From positions 1 through 64,000 of the forward strand of contig SUZX01000007.1 of NCBI GenBank assembly GCA_015059735.1: a stretch of 64,000 bases of DNA. The letters run 5' to 3'. The stretch is from Rikenellaceae bacterium (GTDB lineage Bacteria > Bacteroidota > Bacteroidia > Bacteroidales > Rikenellaceae). The notes under the pieces are model-generated. The model saw nothing but the letters and a program-made list of their open reading frames with translations, was not told where the DNA came from and made no database searches. Of the stretch, positions 34,169 through 44,402 are shown piece after piece. Both the position numbers and the translations under genes were made by a program. Position 1 is the stretch's first letter. Each line of letters opens with the position of its first letter.

Positions 34169-36097
34169 ATGGATAAAAAATCGATTTTAGGAATTGCCAT
34201 TGTGGCTCTTCTCTTCATCGGATTCGCCTATTTCAACGGTAAAGAACAACAGGAGTACCAACGTAAAATGGCCGAATGGCAGGCTCAACAGGATTCGATT
34301 GCCGCAGTATCGCGTCCGTCGCAACCAGCCATTGTTTCCGATTCGTTAGCCGGCACATCGGACACCACAGCACTCCAATCGCTCCGCAACCAGCAAACCG
34401 AGTTGATTGGTGAATCACTTGCAACAGCATTGGCCGCACACCCCGAGGAGTTTACGGTCGAGAACGAGGTCATGAGCATCCGTTTTTCGACGCGTGGAGG
34501 TCAAATCGTGGATGTCACACTCAAAGATTACACGAAGTATGCGCCACGAGGTGAACGTAACCAACTCGTTCAACTCTTCGATCCTGCCACAGCTCGTTTC
34601 AATATGTTGTTTTACATTAAAAACGGTTTGTCTAGCATCCCCGTAAATACCGTTGACTACACCTTTACAGTTGAGCCTGTACAGCAGGCTGCCGACGGAT
34701 CACAAACCGTTGTGATGCGTTTGCCCGTAGCCGAAGGTGCTGCTGTGGAGTATCGTTATGTCGTACGCAACGAGAAAGAGTCGGCCAACAACTATTTGGT
34801 TGATTTCGATGTGCGGCTTATTGATATGGCATCGCGTATGGCCAACCAAACCTCCATCGGTATTGATTGGTCAAATACTTCGTTCCAAAACGAAAAGGGA
34901 TTCCAAAACGAAAATATGTACACGACGTTGGCCTATCGTTTTCCGGAGGAAACCGCCATCGAGGAGCTTGGCATGAGCGATGGGAATAAATCCGAAGATG
35001 TTAGCACGGCAGTCAATTGGGTGGCATTCAAGCAACAATTCTTTTCGTCGGTTTTCATTGCTCCGAAGAATGTCTCGTATGCCAATGTAGCATTCCAAAC
35101 TGACAAACCCGATTCGGGCTACATCAAACACTTCTCTGCACGCTTGGCTGTCCCCTACACAGCCCAAACCGATGCCTACGATTTTGCGTTCTATTTCGGC
35201 CCCAACAAATATTCGACCCTCAAAAAAGTGGGAGATGAAACTACCGGAGATCTCTACCTTGAACGTTTGGTCCCGCTAGGTTGGGGTATCTTCGGATGGG
35301 TTAACCGTTGGTGTGTGATTCCTGTCTTCGATTTTCTGCGCAACTACATCTCCAATTTCGGTATCATCATCCTAATTTTGGTGATTCTTGTTAAGTTGGT
35401 GATCTCACCGTTGACTTATAAGAGTTATGTTTCGATGGCTAAAATGCGCCTGATAAAACCGCAAGTCGATGAGTTGACCAAGAAATATCCCAAGCAGGAG
35501 GATGCCATGAAACGTCAACAGGCGACTATGGAACTCTACCGTAAAGCAGGTATCAATCCGATGGGTGGTTGTATCCCGATGCTGATCCAACTCCCGATCT
35601 TGATTGCCATGTTTCGCTTCTTCCCCGCATCCATCGAGTTGCGTGAACAACCTTTCTTGTGGGCTGACGACCTCTCGTCCTACGATGCAGTGGTAAATCT
35701 GCCTTTCTCGATTCCGTTCTACGGCGATCACATTTCACTCTTTGCATTGCTGATGGCCATTTCGTTATTCGGATTTTCGTGGTTCAACTACCAACAGACC
35801 GCCTCGTCACAGCCGCAGATGGCCGGCATGAAGTTTATGATGGTCTATATGATGCCGATCATGATGTTGCTTTGGTTCAACAGCTATTCGAGTGGTTTGT
35901 GCTACTACTATCTGCTCTCGAACCTTTTCACCATTGGGCAAACGCTGATCATCCGTCGTATGGTCGATGATACGAAGATTCAGGCAATTATGAACGCCAA
36001 TGCCGCACGAAAATCGAACGGCAAGAAATCGAAATTCCAACAACGCTACGAAGAGTTGCTACGTCAGCAAGAGGCCGCTCAACAACGTCGGAAATAA
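34169..36097 (+). CDS. yidC: Membrane protein insertase YidC
   Basis: The protein has 642 residues. An N-terminal membrane anchor (KKSILGIAIVALLFIGFAYF) precedes a large periplasmic domain (about 40-370). The YidC/Oxa1 core follows, with FGIIILILVILVKLVISPLTYKSYVSMAKMRLI, the GGCIPMLIQLPILIAMF segment, and the C-terminal helices. A basic tail ends the protein. It inserts and folds inner-membrane proteins with or without SecYEG. It lies 34 bases after pyrG and ends in a terminator. Confidence 0.98.
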   Translation: MDKKSILGIAIVALLFIGFAYFNGKEQQEYQRKMAEWQAQQDSIAAVSRPSQPAIVSDSLAGTSDTTALQSLRNQQTELIGESLATALAAHPEEFTVENEVMSIRFSTRGGQIVDVTLKDYTKYAPRGERNQLVQLFDPATARFNMLFYIKNGLSSIPVNTVDYTFTVEPVQQAADGSQTVVMRLPVAEGAAVEYRYVVRNEKESANNYLVDFDVRLIDMASRMANQTSIGIDWSNTSFQNEKGFQNENMYTTLAYRFPEETAIEELGMSDGNKSEDVSTAVNWVAFKQQFFSSVFIAPKNVSYANVAFQTDKPDSGYIKHFSARLAVPYTAQTDAYDFAFYFGPNKYSTLKKVGDETTGDLYLERLVPLGWGIFGWVNRWCVIPVFDFLRNYISNFGIIILILVILVKLVISPLTYKSYVSMAKMRLIKPQVDELTKKYPKQEDAMKRQQATMELYRKAGINPMGGCIPMLIQLPILIAMFRFFPASIELREQPFLWADDLSSYDAVVNLPFSIPFYGDHISLFALLMAISLFGFSWFNYQQTASSQPQMAGMKFMMVYMMPIMMLLWFNSYSSGLCYYYLLSNLFTIGQTLIIRRMVDDTKIQAIMNANAARKSNGKKSKFQQRYEELLRQQEAAQQRRK

Positions 36098-36114
36098 ACG
36101 TTCGGTTGAAAATC

Positions 36115-36149
36115 AAAGCCCCACTTCTTGGATAGAAGTGGGGCTCTTT
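36115..36149 (+). terminator. Rho-independent terminator
   Basis: A 12-bp stem (36117-36128 with 36134-36145) surrounds a 5-base loop. Confidence 0.85.
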
Positions 36150-36168
36150 GTATCATTTGCTCTCAAAC

Positions 36169-36206
36169 ACAAATCTGTCTAACACAAACTTGTTAGACAG
36201 ATTTGT
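36169..36206 (-). terminator. Perfect inverted repeat 3' of M3 peptidase gene
   Basis: A perfect 16-bp stem (36169-36184 with 36191-36206) surrounds a 6-base loop. It lies 14 bases past the minus-strand stop. The T run is short, so it may be an mRNA-stabilising hairpin as well as a terminator. Confidence 0.65.
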
Positions 36207-36219
36207 AGCAATAGGGGGA

Positions 36220-38340
36220 TTATTCTCCCAAGTTCATCTTTTCGATCAACGCTTTGGTTGCTGGCTTATGGCCGCGAAAACATTCGTAAAGTTTCATCGG
36301 ATGTTCGGTGCCACCCCTCGATAGGATGTTTGACCGGAACGACATAGCTGTTGCCGCATCGAAGATTCCTTTCTCCTCAAAAAGCGAGAAAGCATCAGCA
36401 GCAAGCACTTCGGCCCATTTGTAACCATAATATCCGGCGGCATATCCTCCGGAGAAAATATGACCGAATGCAGGAGCCATAGCCGTACCGGCAATAACGG
36501 GCATCACCTGTGTAGGAGCCATTGAAGCCATCTCAAAAGCCTCAACATCTCCCTCAAAAGGTTCGGTGAGCGTATGCCATGCCATATCGGTCATGCCAAA
36601 CGAAAGTTGGCGAACATTCAGATAAGCGGCCAAATAGTTTTGCGAAGCGACGATACGGTCAACGATTTCGGCCGGAATCGACTCACCGGTCTGATAATGT
36701 TTGGCCCACAGATCGAGGAACTCTTTCTGCGTACCCCAATTCTCCAAAATCTGCGAGGGGAGTTCCACAAAATCGCGATAAACATTAGTGCCGGTTTGTG
36801 ACTCGTATTCACCCTGCCCCAACATGCCGTGCAGCGCATGGCCAAACTCATGGAGGAAGGTATCAAACTCGTCGAAAGTGAGCAACGAAGGCGATGTCTC
36901 TGTCGGTTTGGTGAAATTCATAACGAGTGACACCAACGGACGAATCTCCTGCTTGCCGACAGTTTTGGTGCCACGAAACTCTGTCATCCATGCGCCCGAA
37001 CGTTTCGACGCGCGTGGGAAGAAGTCGAGATAAAGCACCGCCATAAAACGACCATCGGCATCGGTGACATCGTAGGCTGTTACATCGGGGTGATAGACAT
37101 CGATCGCAGAGTTGGGCGTAAAATTCAAGCCATAGAGTTTGTTGGCCAACAAGAAAACACCCTTTTTGACATTTTCGAGTTCCAAATAGGGCTTTACCAA
37201 CTCATCGTTAAGAGCGTATTTCTCGTTTTTATATTTCTCGCTGTAATAGGCCCAATCCCATGGTTGAAGAGCTCCCTCAAAACCGAGCGATTTCGCATAA
37301 GCATTGATCATGGCATAATCTTTCTCTGCATAACTTTTCGTAGCATCGAGTAACTCTTTCAAGAAGTTGTGTACCGTAGGTGTTGATTCGGCCATTCGAT
37401 TTTCCAATACATAGTCGGCATAACACTTGTAACCCAGCAAGTTGGCGATCTTCAAACGGGTATTGGCAATCTGTTTGACAATTGCGGTGTTATCGAATTT
37501 GCCACCCAATGCACGCGAGTTATATGCCCGCCACAACTGCTCTTTCAACGCACGGTCGGAAGAGTAGGTCAGAAACGGCACATAACTCGGTGCCTGCAAG
37601 GTTACGGTCCAACCCTTCTCTCCGCGCGCTTTGGCATCGGTAGCCAAAGCATCACGCACGAAATCGGGGAGTTCGGCAACCTTTTTCGGTTCGGTGATGT
37701 TGAGTGTAAAGGCATTGGTTGCCGCCAACGCATTCTGCCCGAATTTCAATGTTAATCCCGAAAGTTCGGTGGTATATTGGCGGTAAAGCTCCTTGTCGGC
37801 ATCGGAGAGAGCCGCACCTTTGCGAGCAAAACTCTTGTAGGTATCCTCCAAAAGTTTTTCTTCTTCCTTGCTCAACCCAAAATTCGCCTGTTCATAAACT
37901 GCTTTTACGCGAGCAAACAACTCGGGATTAAGCGAAATATCGTTCGACAATGCGGTCAATTTGGGTTGAATACGCTCGGCAATCTGCTGCATCTCATCGG
38001 AGGTGTCGGCTTCCAACAGATTGTAGAAAATGCCGGCAATACGATTTAATAGAGCACCATGACGCTCCAACGCCACAATTGTATTCCCGAAAGTCGGCTT
38101 GGCAGGATTGGTAACAATGGCCTCTATTTCGGCACGCGAGCATGCAATGGCAGCATCGAAAGCCGGCTCATAATGTTTCAACTCGATTTTCGAGAAGGGC
38201 GGAGTTTGATAAGGGGTATCCCACTCGGCTAGCAACGGGTTGGTCGTATCCAATTCGGGCAGTTGCGCCTTCGGGATCGAATGATCGGCACAAGCTGCTG
38301 CAAAAGCTGAAAAGATCATCATCAAAAAAACTTTTTTCAT
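36220..38340 (-). CDS. M3 family metallopeptidase (Dcp/oligopeptidase A-like) lipoprotein
   Basis: The protein has 706 residues. A lipobox-like FAAAC (cysteine 17) suggests lipid anchoring. The zinc site is HEFGH at 497-501, followed by the downstream ligand segment RDFVELPSQILENW. The length fits peptidyl-dipeptidase Dcp and oligopeptidase A. It degrades short peptides, presumably in the periplasm. It is a tandem paralogue of the next gene upstream, 11 bases away, and both begin the mature part with an EWDTPY-PPF pattern. Confidence 0.93.
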   Translation of the reverse strand: MKKVFLMMIFSAFAAACADHSIPKAQLPELDTTNPLLAEWDTPYQTPPFSKIELKHYEPAFDAAIACSRAEIEAIVTNPAKPTFGNTIVALERHGALLNRIAGIFYNLLEADTSDEMQQIAERIQPKLTALSNDISLNPELFARVKAVYEQANFGLSKEEEKLLEDTYKSFARKGAALSDADKELYRQYTTELSGLTLKFGQNALAATNAFTLNITEPKKVAELPDFVRDALATDAKARGEKGWTVTLQAPSYVPFLTYSSDRALKEQLWRAYNSRALGGKFDNTAIVKQIANTRLKIANLLGYKCYADYVLENRMAESTPTVHNFLKELLDATKSYAEKDYAMINAYAKSLGFEGALQPWDWAYYSEKYKNEKYALNDELVKPYLELENVKKGVFLLANKLYGLNFTPNSAIDVYHPDVTAYDVTDADGRFMAVLYLDFFPRASKRSGAWMTEFRGTKTVGKQEIRPLVSLVMNFTKPTETSPSLLTFDEFDTFLHEFGHALHGMLGQGEYESQTGTNVYRDFVELPSQILENWGTQKEFLDLWAKHYQTGESIPAEIVDRIVASQNYLAAYLNVRQLSFGMTDMAWHTLTEPFEGDVEAFEMASMAPTQVMPVIAGTAMAPAFGHIFSGGYAAGYYGYKWAEVLAADAFSLFEEKGIFDAATAMSFRSNILSRGGTEHPMKLYECFRGHKPATKALIEKMNLGE

Positions 38341-38351
38341 GGTATCGAAAT

Positions 38352-40664
38352 TTACGGTTTCTTCGGTTCAGGCTGATCGATTGTTCGGGCGGATTTCGCC
38401 GACTCGGAACGGGAACCGGCAGGCACAACAACGTGAGGCTCGGACGCCGCTTCAATGGCGATTTCGGTCGCAGGTAGAGCAACATCGGAGGCTGCGGCTG
38501 TGGATTCCGAGATTCCCGATGTGTTTTTTTGCTCGGAGTTCTCGGCATTTTCCGGCTCGTCCCACAATCCTCGACCTTTGAGCATGGCTCGCTTATCGGG
38601 ATCCTGACCTCGGAATGCACGGTAAAGCGACATGCCATCCTCCGAGCCGCCACGAGCAAGGATCTTACGGCGGAAATCATCGGCAATACGTTTATTGAAG
38701 AGGTCTCCACTTTCGCGGAAAGCCTCAAACGCATCTTTATCGAGCACCTCGGCCCATGTGTAGAAATAGTAGCCGGCCGAATAACCACCGTTGAAGATGT
38801 GGGCAAAGTAGGGATAGCGATAGCGTGGTTCTATCTGCGGGATAAGACCGCGGCGCTCTGCCAATGCGTTCTTTTCGAATGCAATGGGATCGAAACGTTC
38901 GTATTCGGTAATTGAATGAATGTCGAGATCGGAAAGCGATGCGGCAATCAATTCGGTCGTCATAAAACCTTGATTGAACAATTCGGTACGACGCAATTTA
39001 TCGATCAGGCGTTGAGGAATTACCTCGTTGTTGCGATAATGCACGGCATATTGGCGCAACATCTCCGGTTCAAAAGCCCAATTCTCCATGATTTGTGATG
39101 GCAACTCTACGAAGTCGCCCTCTACCTCCGACAAACCTCGGTACTTCACATCGTGGAACAGGAAATGTAAGGCATGGCCGAATTCATGGAACAATGTTTC
39201 GGTCTCGTCTAATGTCAGTAATGCCGGAGTCCCCGCTGTCGGACGGGTAAAATTGGCCACAATCGACACCACAGGAGCGACACGTTTACCCTCCTTATAA
39301 GATTGTTCGACATAATTACCGCACCATGCTCCCTGCCCTTTGCCTTCGCGTGGGAAATAGTCGAAATAGAGAACTCCGAGATGTGTTTCATCGGTATCGA
39401 GCACCTGATAAGCCGAGACCTCAGGGTGATAGGTTGGCACCGAAATCGGGCGGAACGTAATGCCATAAAGGCGGTTTGCCAAGAAAAATATACCTCCCTG
39501 CACATTTTCGAGCGAGAAATAGGGACGAAGCATCTCTTCATCGAGTGAATAGTTGCTTTTTCGCAACTTCTCGGCATAGTACCACCAATCCCACGACTCG
39601 AAAGTTTCGTCGGAATGAGAGGTTTTGAAGAGTTTCTCCATTTCGGCAAACTCACCTTTGGCACGATCGAGAGCCGGTGTCCAGATCTCCTCCAATAGCG
39701 CATAGACCGCTTTCGGAGTACGGGCCATTTGGTCGGCAATGACGTAATGGGCATAAGAGGGATAATTCAGCAGATGTGCCTTCTCTGTACGCAAACGAAT
39801 AAGATCGTTGATCAATTGCTTGTTATCGTGATCATTGTCGTTGTTGCCGCGATTTAGATAGGCTTTATATATCTCTTCGCGCAAATGGCGTTTGGACGAG
39901 TGAGTCAAGAACGGCAACAGACTCGGTTTGTGCAATGTGAACGCATATTTCCCTTTTTTCCCCAAGTCCGCAGCTTTTTCTTTGGCTTGTTCGCGAACAT
40001 TATTCGGCAGTCCATCGAGATCTTTGTCGGAGAGCCACAGTACATAGTCGTTGTTTTCGGCCAACAGGTTATTGCCAAACTTCACTGTTGCAAGCGACAA
40101 CTCCTCGTTGATGGCTTTCAAACGTGCCTTTTGCGTAGCATCGAGCAGTGCTCCGGAACGGACAAAGGCATTGTAGGTCTTTTGCAACAAACGTTGCTGC
40201 TCGGAGTCAAGATCGAATGTCGACCGGTTGTCATAAACCTGTTTGACTTTGGCAAAAAGTTGCTCGTTGAGGCGGATTTTATCCTCGTGAGCAGCCAACA
40301 GGGGCATGATCTGCTCCTGCAAATTTTGCAACTGCTCGTTGGTTTCGGCCTCGCAAAGCATACCGAACACCAATGCCACCTGCTCCAACATGCGCCCCGA
40401 TTCGTCGTAGGCCAAAATAACATTTTCGAAGGTCGGAGCATCGTTATTAGAGGTGATAGCGTCGATTTCGGCATCGTGTAACGACATCGCCCGCTCGAAA
40501 GCCGGCAGGTAGTGTTCGGGGAGAATTTTATCGAAGGGAGGAACTCCGTATGGCGTATCCCACTCTCCGAAAAATGGATTTTCTCCCGTCTCTTTGCGGG
40601 AGTTGCACGACACCATTGTCATAAGCAAAAAGAGTGTTGCGAATAGATGAAAAACATGTTTCAT
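38352..40664 (-). CDS. M3 family metallopeptidase lipoprotein with C-terminal tail
   Basis: The protein has 770 residues, with a lipoprotein signal (MTMVSC). The zinc site is HEFGH at 493-497, with FVELPSQIMENW downstream. It is a clear paralogue of the adjacent 706-residue enzyme, which suggests a tandem duplication. The last 65 or so residues are a low-complexity alanine/serine/proline/glutamate tail absent from the neighbour. It is the first gene of the pair on the minus strand. The upstream region lacks a TAnnTTTG match. Confidence 0.93.
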   Translation of the reverse strand: MKHVFHLFATLFLLMTMVSCNSRKETGENPFFGEWDTPYGVPPFDKILPEHYLPAFERAMSLHDAEIDAITSNNDAPTFENVILAYDESGRMLEQVALVFGMLCEAETNEQLQNLQEQIMPLLAAHEDKIRLNEQLFAKVKQVYDNRSTFDLDSEQQRLLQKTYNAFVRSGALLDATQKARLKAINEELSLATVKFGNNLLAENNDYVLWLSDKDLDGLPNNVREQAKEKAADLGKKGKYAFTLHKPSLLPFLTHSSKRHLREEIYKAYLNRGNNDNDHDNKQLINDLIRLRTEKAHLLNYPSYAHYVIADQMARTPKAVYALLEEIWTPALDRAKGEFAEMEKLFKTSHSDETFESWDWWYYAEKLRKSNYSLDEEMLRPYFSLENVQGGIFFLANRLYGITFRPISVPTYHPEVSAYQVLDTDETHLGVLYFDYFPREGKGQGAWCGNYVEQSYKEGKRVAPVVSIVANFTRPTAGTPALLTLDETETLFHEFGHALHFLFHDVKYRGLSEVEGDFVELPSQIMENWAFEPEMLRQYAVHYRNNEVIPQRLIDKLRRTELFNQGFMTTELIAASLSDLDIHSITEYERFDPIAFEKNALAERRGLIPQIEPRYRYPYFAHIFNGGYSAGYYFYTWAEVLDKDAFEAFRESGDLFNKRIADDFRRKILARGGSEDGMSLYRAFRGQDPDKRAMLKGRGLWDEPENAENSEQKNTSGISESTAAASDVALPATEIAIEAASEPHVVVPAGSRSESAKSARTIDQPEPKKP

Positions 40665-40671
40665 TCGGTTA

Positions 40672-40704
40672 TTGACTTATTCTTAAACTTTTTTCATACC
40701 TTTG
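40672..40704 (+). promoter_or_regulatory. Promoter of rsmE and the Ehr-like operon
   Basis: TTG (40672-40674), a 22-base spacer and TACCTTTG (40697-40704) match the consensus. No terminator or further consensus promoter was noticed at the small gaps up to 49872. Confidence 0.65.
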
Positions 40705-40777
40705 TGACCGAATCGGCCAGCGATTTGTCAAAATCGGGTCGCCGGATTGAGTGCAAAGATACGAAAATATCATCGTC

Positions 40778-41494
40778 ATGCAACTTTTTTACGCACCGGA
40801 GATTATCCCCCCGTTCCACACCCTGAGTGAAGAGGAATCGAAACATTGTGTGCGTGTCCTGCGTCTCAATACGGGCGATACCTTATATATAACCGATGGA
40901 AAAGGCAATTTATTTTGTTGCGAGTTGACCGATGCCAATCCGCGACGATGCACGGTGCGCGTGATTGAAACCCGCAACGAATGGGAGAAATTGCCTTACC
41001 GATTGATAATGGCCGTAGCACCGACCAAAAACAACGATCGTTTCGAGTGGTTTTTGGAAAAGGCGACAGAGATTGGTGTCGGTGAGATTGTGCCACTCGA
41101 AACCGACCACAGCGAACGACGCATTTTCAAAGCCGAGCGCGGTGAGAAAATCATCACAGCAGCCATGAAACAGTCGCTCAAAGCCTATCGTCCCAATTTG
41201 CATCCGCTCACATCGTTCCGCACATGGGTCACCACCCCGTTTGAAGGTCGGAAGTTTATTGCCCATTGCGATGCGGCGCAAAGCGAAAACGGCAAAGAGC
41301 ATTTGGCCAAAGTGCTGAAAGCCGGAGAGACTGCAACTATCTTGATCGGTCCCGAGGGGGATTTCTCGCCGGAGGAGATCGCATTGGCCTTAAAAAACGG
41401 GTTTGAAGAGATCACACTCGGTACACAACGCCTGCGTACCGAGACGGCCGCTGTCGTAGCGACAACAATGGTCGCGACAATCAATGCAATATAA
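40778..41494 (+). CDS. rsmE: 16S rRNA (uracil-1498-N3) methyltransferase
   Basis: The protein has 238 residues from the ATG at 40778 (MQLFYAPEI). An N-terminal PUA-like domain is followed by a SPOUT methyltransferase with ILIGPEGDFSPEEIALALKNGF and LGTQRLRTETAAV, the knot that binds S-adenosylmethionine. It methylates U1498 in the decoding region of 16S rRNA. It lies 11 bases before the first gene of the hydrogenase-like complex, so it is probably the first gene of that operon, although the functions look unrelated. Confidence 0.95.
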   Translation: MQLFYAPEIIPPFHTLSEEESKHCVRVLRLNTGDTLYITDGKGNLFCCELTDANPRRCTVRVIETRNEWEKLPYRLIMAVAPTKNNDRFEWFLEKATEIGVGEIVPLETDHSERRIFKAERGEKIITAAMKQSLKAYRPNLHPLTSFRTWVTTPFEGRKFIAHCDAAQSENGKEHLAKVLKAGETATILIGPEGDFSPEEIALALKNGFEEITLGTQRLRTETAAVVATTMVATINAI

Positions 41495-41505
41495 AATCAA
41501 AGAAT

Positions 41506-43485
41506 ATGTTTTTTATCTGTTCGTTACTTACGCTTGTGGCAATCGCAACGTTGATTTTTGCCGTTCCTCTTCGGGTCAAGATATGGGCGGCATTGACGGT
41601 TGTTGGTCTCGGAGCGTTATATGCTTCGGCGCGTGCCATTGAGGTATTGCTATCGGGGGCAACGATCCGATTATGGCAATTCGGAGGAACTCCGTTTGGT
41701 GTAGACAGCGGCTCGCTGGATTCATTATCGGCGTTGTTTGTTTTGGTCATCTCACTCGGAGCTATTGCCGCAACCCTCTATTCTCGGGGCTACCTATCGC
41801 ACTACCTCGAAACCAAATCACCGATACATATTTCGTTGCATTATACATCTCTCGCCATCATGTCATTGGCGATGTTGGCTGTGGTTTGCTCCGATGGAGG
41901 TTTCTCGTTCCTCTTTTTTTGGGAATTGATGACCATCGCTTCGTTCCTGCTGATTCTGTTCGATGCCGAGCGACGGGAAGTTTGCAGAGCAGCACTCTCC
42001 TATCTGATCATGATGCATGTGGGTTTTGTATTGTTACTCGTCGGATTTGTACAACTCCATGCCGCTACTGGTTCGGCTTCGTTTGCTGCACTGACCGGCT
42101 ATTTCGCAACGCAACCTTTTTTATCCCTGTTTCTTGTCTTTGTGCTGGGTTTCGGTATGAAAGCCGGATTATTCCCCATGCACGTTTGGCTGCCCGAAGC
42201 GCATCCAGCAGCTCCTTCGCATGTGTCGGCCTTGATGTCGGGAGTAATGATCAAGACCGGTATATATGGAATCTTACGGGTTGCGATGGCTCTTTCCGAC
42301 ACGGCTTCGCTCCATATTGCGGGCATGATTCTTTTAGGTATGGGAGTCGTCACCGGATTGTGGGGTGTCATGCTTGCTGCCACTCAAAACGATGTCAAAC
42401 GGTTGTTGGCCTACTCTTCGATCGAAAATATCGGTGTGATACTGATCGGCATGGGTGTAGCCCTCTTGGGTGAAAGTTCGGGAAATCAACTAATGGCTTT
42501 TTGCGGAATTGCCGGAGCCTTGCTGCACACCGTAAACCACTCGTTTTTCAAATCGCTGCTCTTCTTTGGAGCAGGCAACATCCTCTCGCAGACCCATACC
42601 ACTTCGCTCGATGCTTTGGGCGGTTTGGGGAAACACATGCCTCTTACAGCCATTCTCTTTTTGGTGGGGACCGTAGCTCTCTGTGCACTGCCTCCGCTCA
42701 ACGGATTTGTTTCGGAACTATTGATCTATCTCGGCATGTTCAATGGCATTGCGTCGAGTAACGACATCCTACCTTCCGTAATTGGATTGGTGTCTTTGGC
42801 GTTGATCGGAGGGGTGGCTGTATTGGCTTTTACAAAACTCTACGGTACGGTTTTCCTCGGCTCGCCCCGAACCCATGAAGTTGCTGAGGCTTCGGAGGTA
42901 GACAATTGTCGTGTTGCTGCTATGGCTCTGCCGTTGCTGGGAATTTTGGTCATCGGCCTTTTCCCGCAAGAGGCTCTGCGTGTCGTAGCACAAGCAGTCA
43001 AACTATTTTTGCCTACCGATATCTCGTGGCAGCTTTCGCCCGTCATGGTAACCATATGCCGTTCGGCATGGTTGTTGATTTTAGTTTCGGCTATTTTATT
43101 CCGCATACGAATACGTCTGCTACAAAATCGCACCGTAGCCGAGGGTCCGACATGGGGCTGCGGATTTACGGCAACAAATGTCCGTATGCAATACTCCGGA
43201 GAGTCTTTCTCCGAAGGATTGGAGGCGATTGCCCGACCGTTGACTCACGACAGCGAAGAGGGCGCTCCGGTGGGAAAAAACGAGATTTTCCCCTCCGATC
43301 ATCGTTTTGAGATTCGCCATAAGGACCGTATCGGTCAACTCTTTTCGGCATGGTGGGTTGAGGCATTACATCTGATCAACAGCCGTGTCATGCAATTACG
43401 CACGGGGAAAATCAATCACTACATATTATTTGCATTGGCTTTCCTCGGATTGGTATTCCTGCTTTCTATTTTCAATCTGCTTTGA
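41506..43485 (+). CDS. HyfB/HycC-like antiporter subunit of Ehr-type complex
   Basis: The protein has 659 residues and about 14-16 membrane segments. It has the proton-antiporter (NuoL/MrpA-like) core: FFWELMTIASFLL with the conserved glutamate, GLFPMHVWLPEAHPAAPSHVSALMSGVMIKTGIYG with lysine and histidines, and LLHTVNHSFFKSLLFFGAGN. The C-terminal part matches HycC/HyfB in length. It should move protons or sodium across the inner membrane. It is the first of six contiguous complex genes, and the next gene starts within 3 bases of its stop. Confidence 0.92.
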   Translation: MFFICSLLTLVAIATLIFAVPLRVKIWAALTVVGLGALYASARAIEVLLSGATIRLWQFGGTPFGVDSGSLDSLSALFVLVISLGAIAATLYSRGYLSHYLETKSPIHISLHYTSLAIMSLAMLAVVCSDGGFSFLFFWELMTIASFLLILFDAERREVCRAALSYLIMMHVGFVLLLVGFVQLHAATGSASFAALTGYFATQPFLSLFLVFVLGFGMKAGLFPMHVWLPEAHPAAPSHVSALMSGVMIKTGIYGILRVAMALSDTASLHIAGMILLGMGVVTGLWGVMLAATQNDVKRLLAYSSIENIGVILIGMGVALLGESSGNQLMAFCGIAGALLHTVNHSFFKSLLFFGAGNILSQTHTTSLDALGGLGKHMPLTAILFLVGTVALCALPPLNGFVSELLIYLGMFNGIASSNDILPSVIGLVSLALIGGVAVLAFTKLYGTVFLGSPRTHEVAEASEVDNCRVAAMALPLLGILVIGLFPQEALRVVAQAVKLFLPTDISWQLSPVMVTICRSAWLLILVSAILFRIRIRLLQNRTVAEGPTWGCGFTATNVRMQYSGESFSEGLEAIARPLTHDSEEGAPVGKNEIFPSDHRFEIRHKDRIGQLFSAWWVEALHLINSRVMQLRTGKINHYILFALAFLGLVFLLSIFNLL

Positions 43486-43487
43486 TC

Positions 43488-44402
43488 ATGATGACGATTC
43501 TCAATATTATTCTGTTACTTGTTGTGGCCGTAACCATCCCGGGATTGATCAATCGAACCCGCGCAAGGTTGGCCGGTCGGAACGGTATTCGATTTATGCA
43601 ACACCTTTACGATTTGAGATTGTTGCTTCGCAAAGGGGCTGTCTATTCGACAACCACTTCTGCTCTGTTTCGAATAGCACCCTCGATCTATCTTGCTGCG
43701 GCCATTGTTGCCTCACTCTTTATTCCGGTGGGCAATTTATCGCCGTTGATTTCATTCGATGGCGACCTAATCGCCTTTGCCTATACGCTTGCTTTGGGTC
43801 GTGTGGCCCTTGTGTTGGCAGCGATGGATACCGGCAGTTCATTCGAAGGAATGGGAGCCAGCCGCGAAGCTCTCTACGGGGCTCTTGTTGAACCGGCTTT
43901 GATGCTCATTTTTGCGACATTGGCTCTACTCTCGGGATGCACATCGTTTGCCGACATCTTTGCGGCAGGTGCAACATTTGACTTGCGTTATGCAATTGTA
44001 TTGCTGTTGGCCGCTTATGTGTTGGTGAAAATCGTCTTCACGGAGAGTGGTCGTGTACCGGTGGACGATCCTCGCACACACTTGGAATTAACAATGATCC
44101 ACGAGGTGATGTGCCTCGACTATTGTGGTGTCGATTTGGCTATGATCAAGATGGCCGGCTGGCTCAAAACAGCCTCGTTGGCAATGCTTGCCGCCAATGC
44201 AGTGGCTGCAATGATCCAACTTTGTTGGTGGTTGGCGGTCTTGTTGGCGGTGTTGATTACCGGATTGGCAATCGGCATTGTCGAATCGACCCAAGCTCGT
44301 AATAAACTCATGCGTAACACAACATTCATTCTCGCCATAGCGACGATGGCTGCTTTGGTATTTTTCACCGGTTATCTGTTACAACTCAAACTCGTATTCT
44401 AA
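43488..44402 (+). CDS. HyfC/HycD-like (NuoH-like) subunit of Ehr-type complex
   Basis: The protein has 304 residues and about 8 membrane segments. It starts at the ATG at 43488; a TTG at 43482 overlaps the previous stop. Conserved NuoH/HycD loops are intact: DTGSSFEGMGASREA, and ESGRVPVDDPRTHLELTMIHEVMCLDY. In complex I and group 4 hydrogenases this subunit links the hydrophilic arm to the pump. Its conservation argues that the complex still couples something to ion movement. Its TAA overlaps the next ATG by one base. Confidence 0.92.
   Translation: MMTILNIILLLVVAVTIPGLINRTRARLAGRNGIRFMQHLYDLRLLLRKGAVYSTTTSALFRIAPSIYLAAAIVASLFIPVGNLSPLISFDGDLIAFAYTLALGRVALVLAAMDTGSSFEGMGASREALYGALVEPALMLIFATLALLSGCTSFADIFAAGATFDLRYAIVLLLAAYVLVKIVFTESGRVPVDDPRTHLELTMIHEVMCLDYCGVDLAMIKMAGWLKTASLAMLAANAVAAMIQLCWWLAVLLAVLITGLAIGIVESTQARNKLMRNTTFILAIATMAALVFFTGYLLQLKLVF

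Noticed and set aside
41673..42473. 266-codon frame in another plus-strand phase inside the HyfB-like gene
   Set aside because: It is fully contained in a gene with clear antiporter motifs, and its product has no such motifs.
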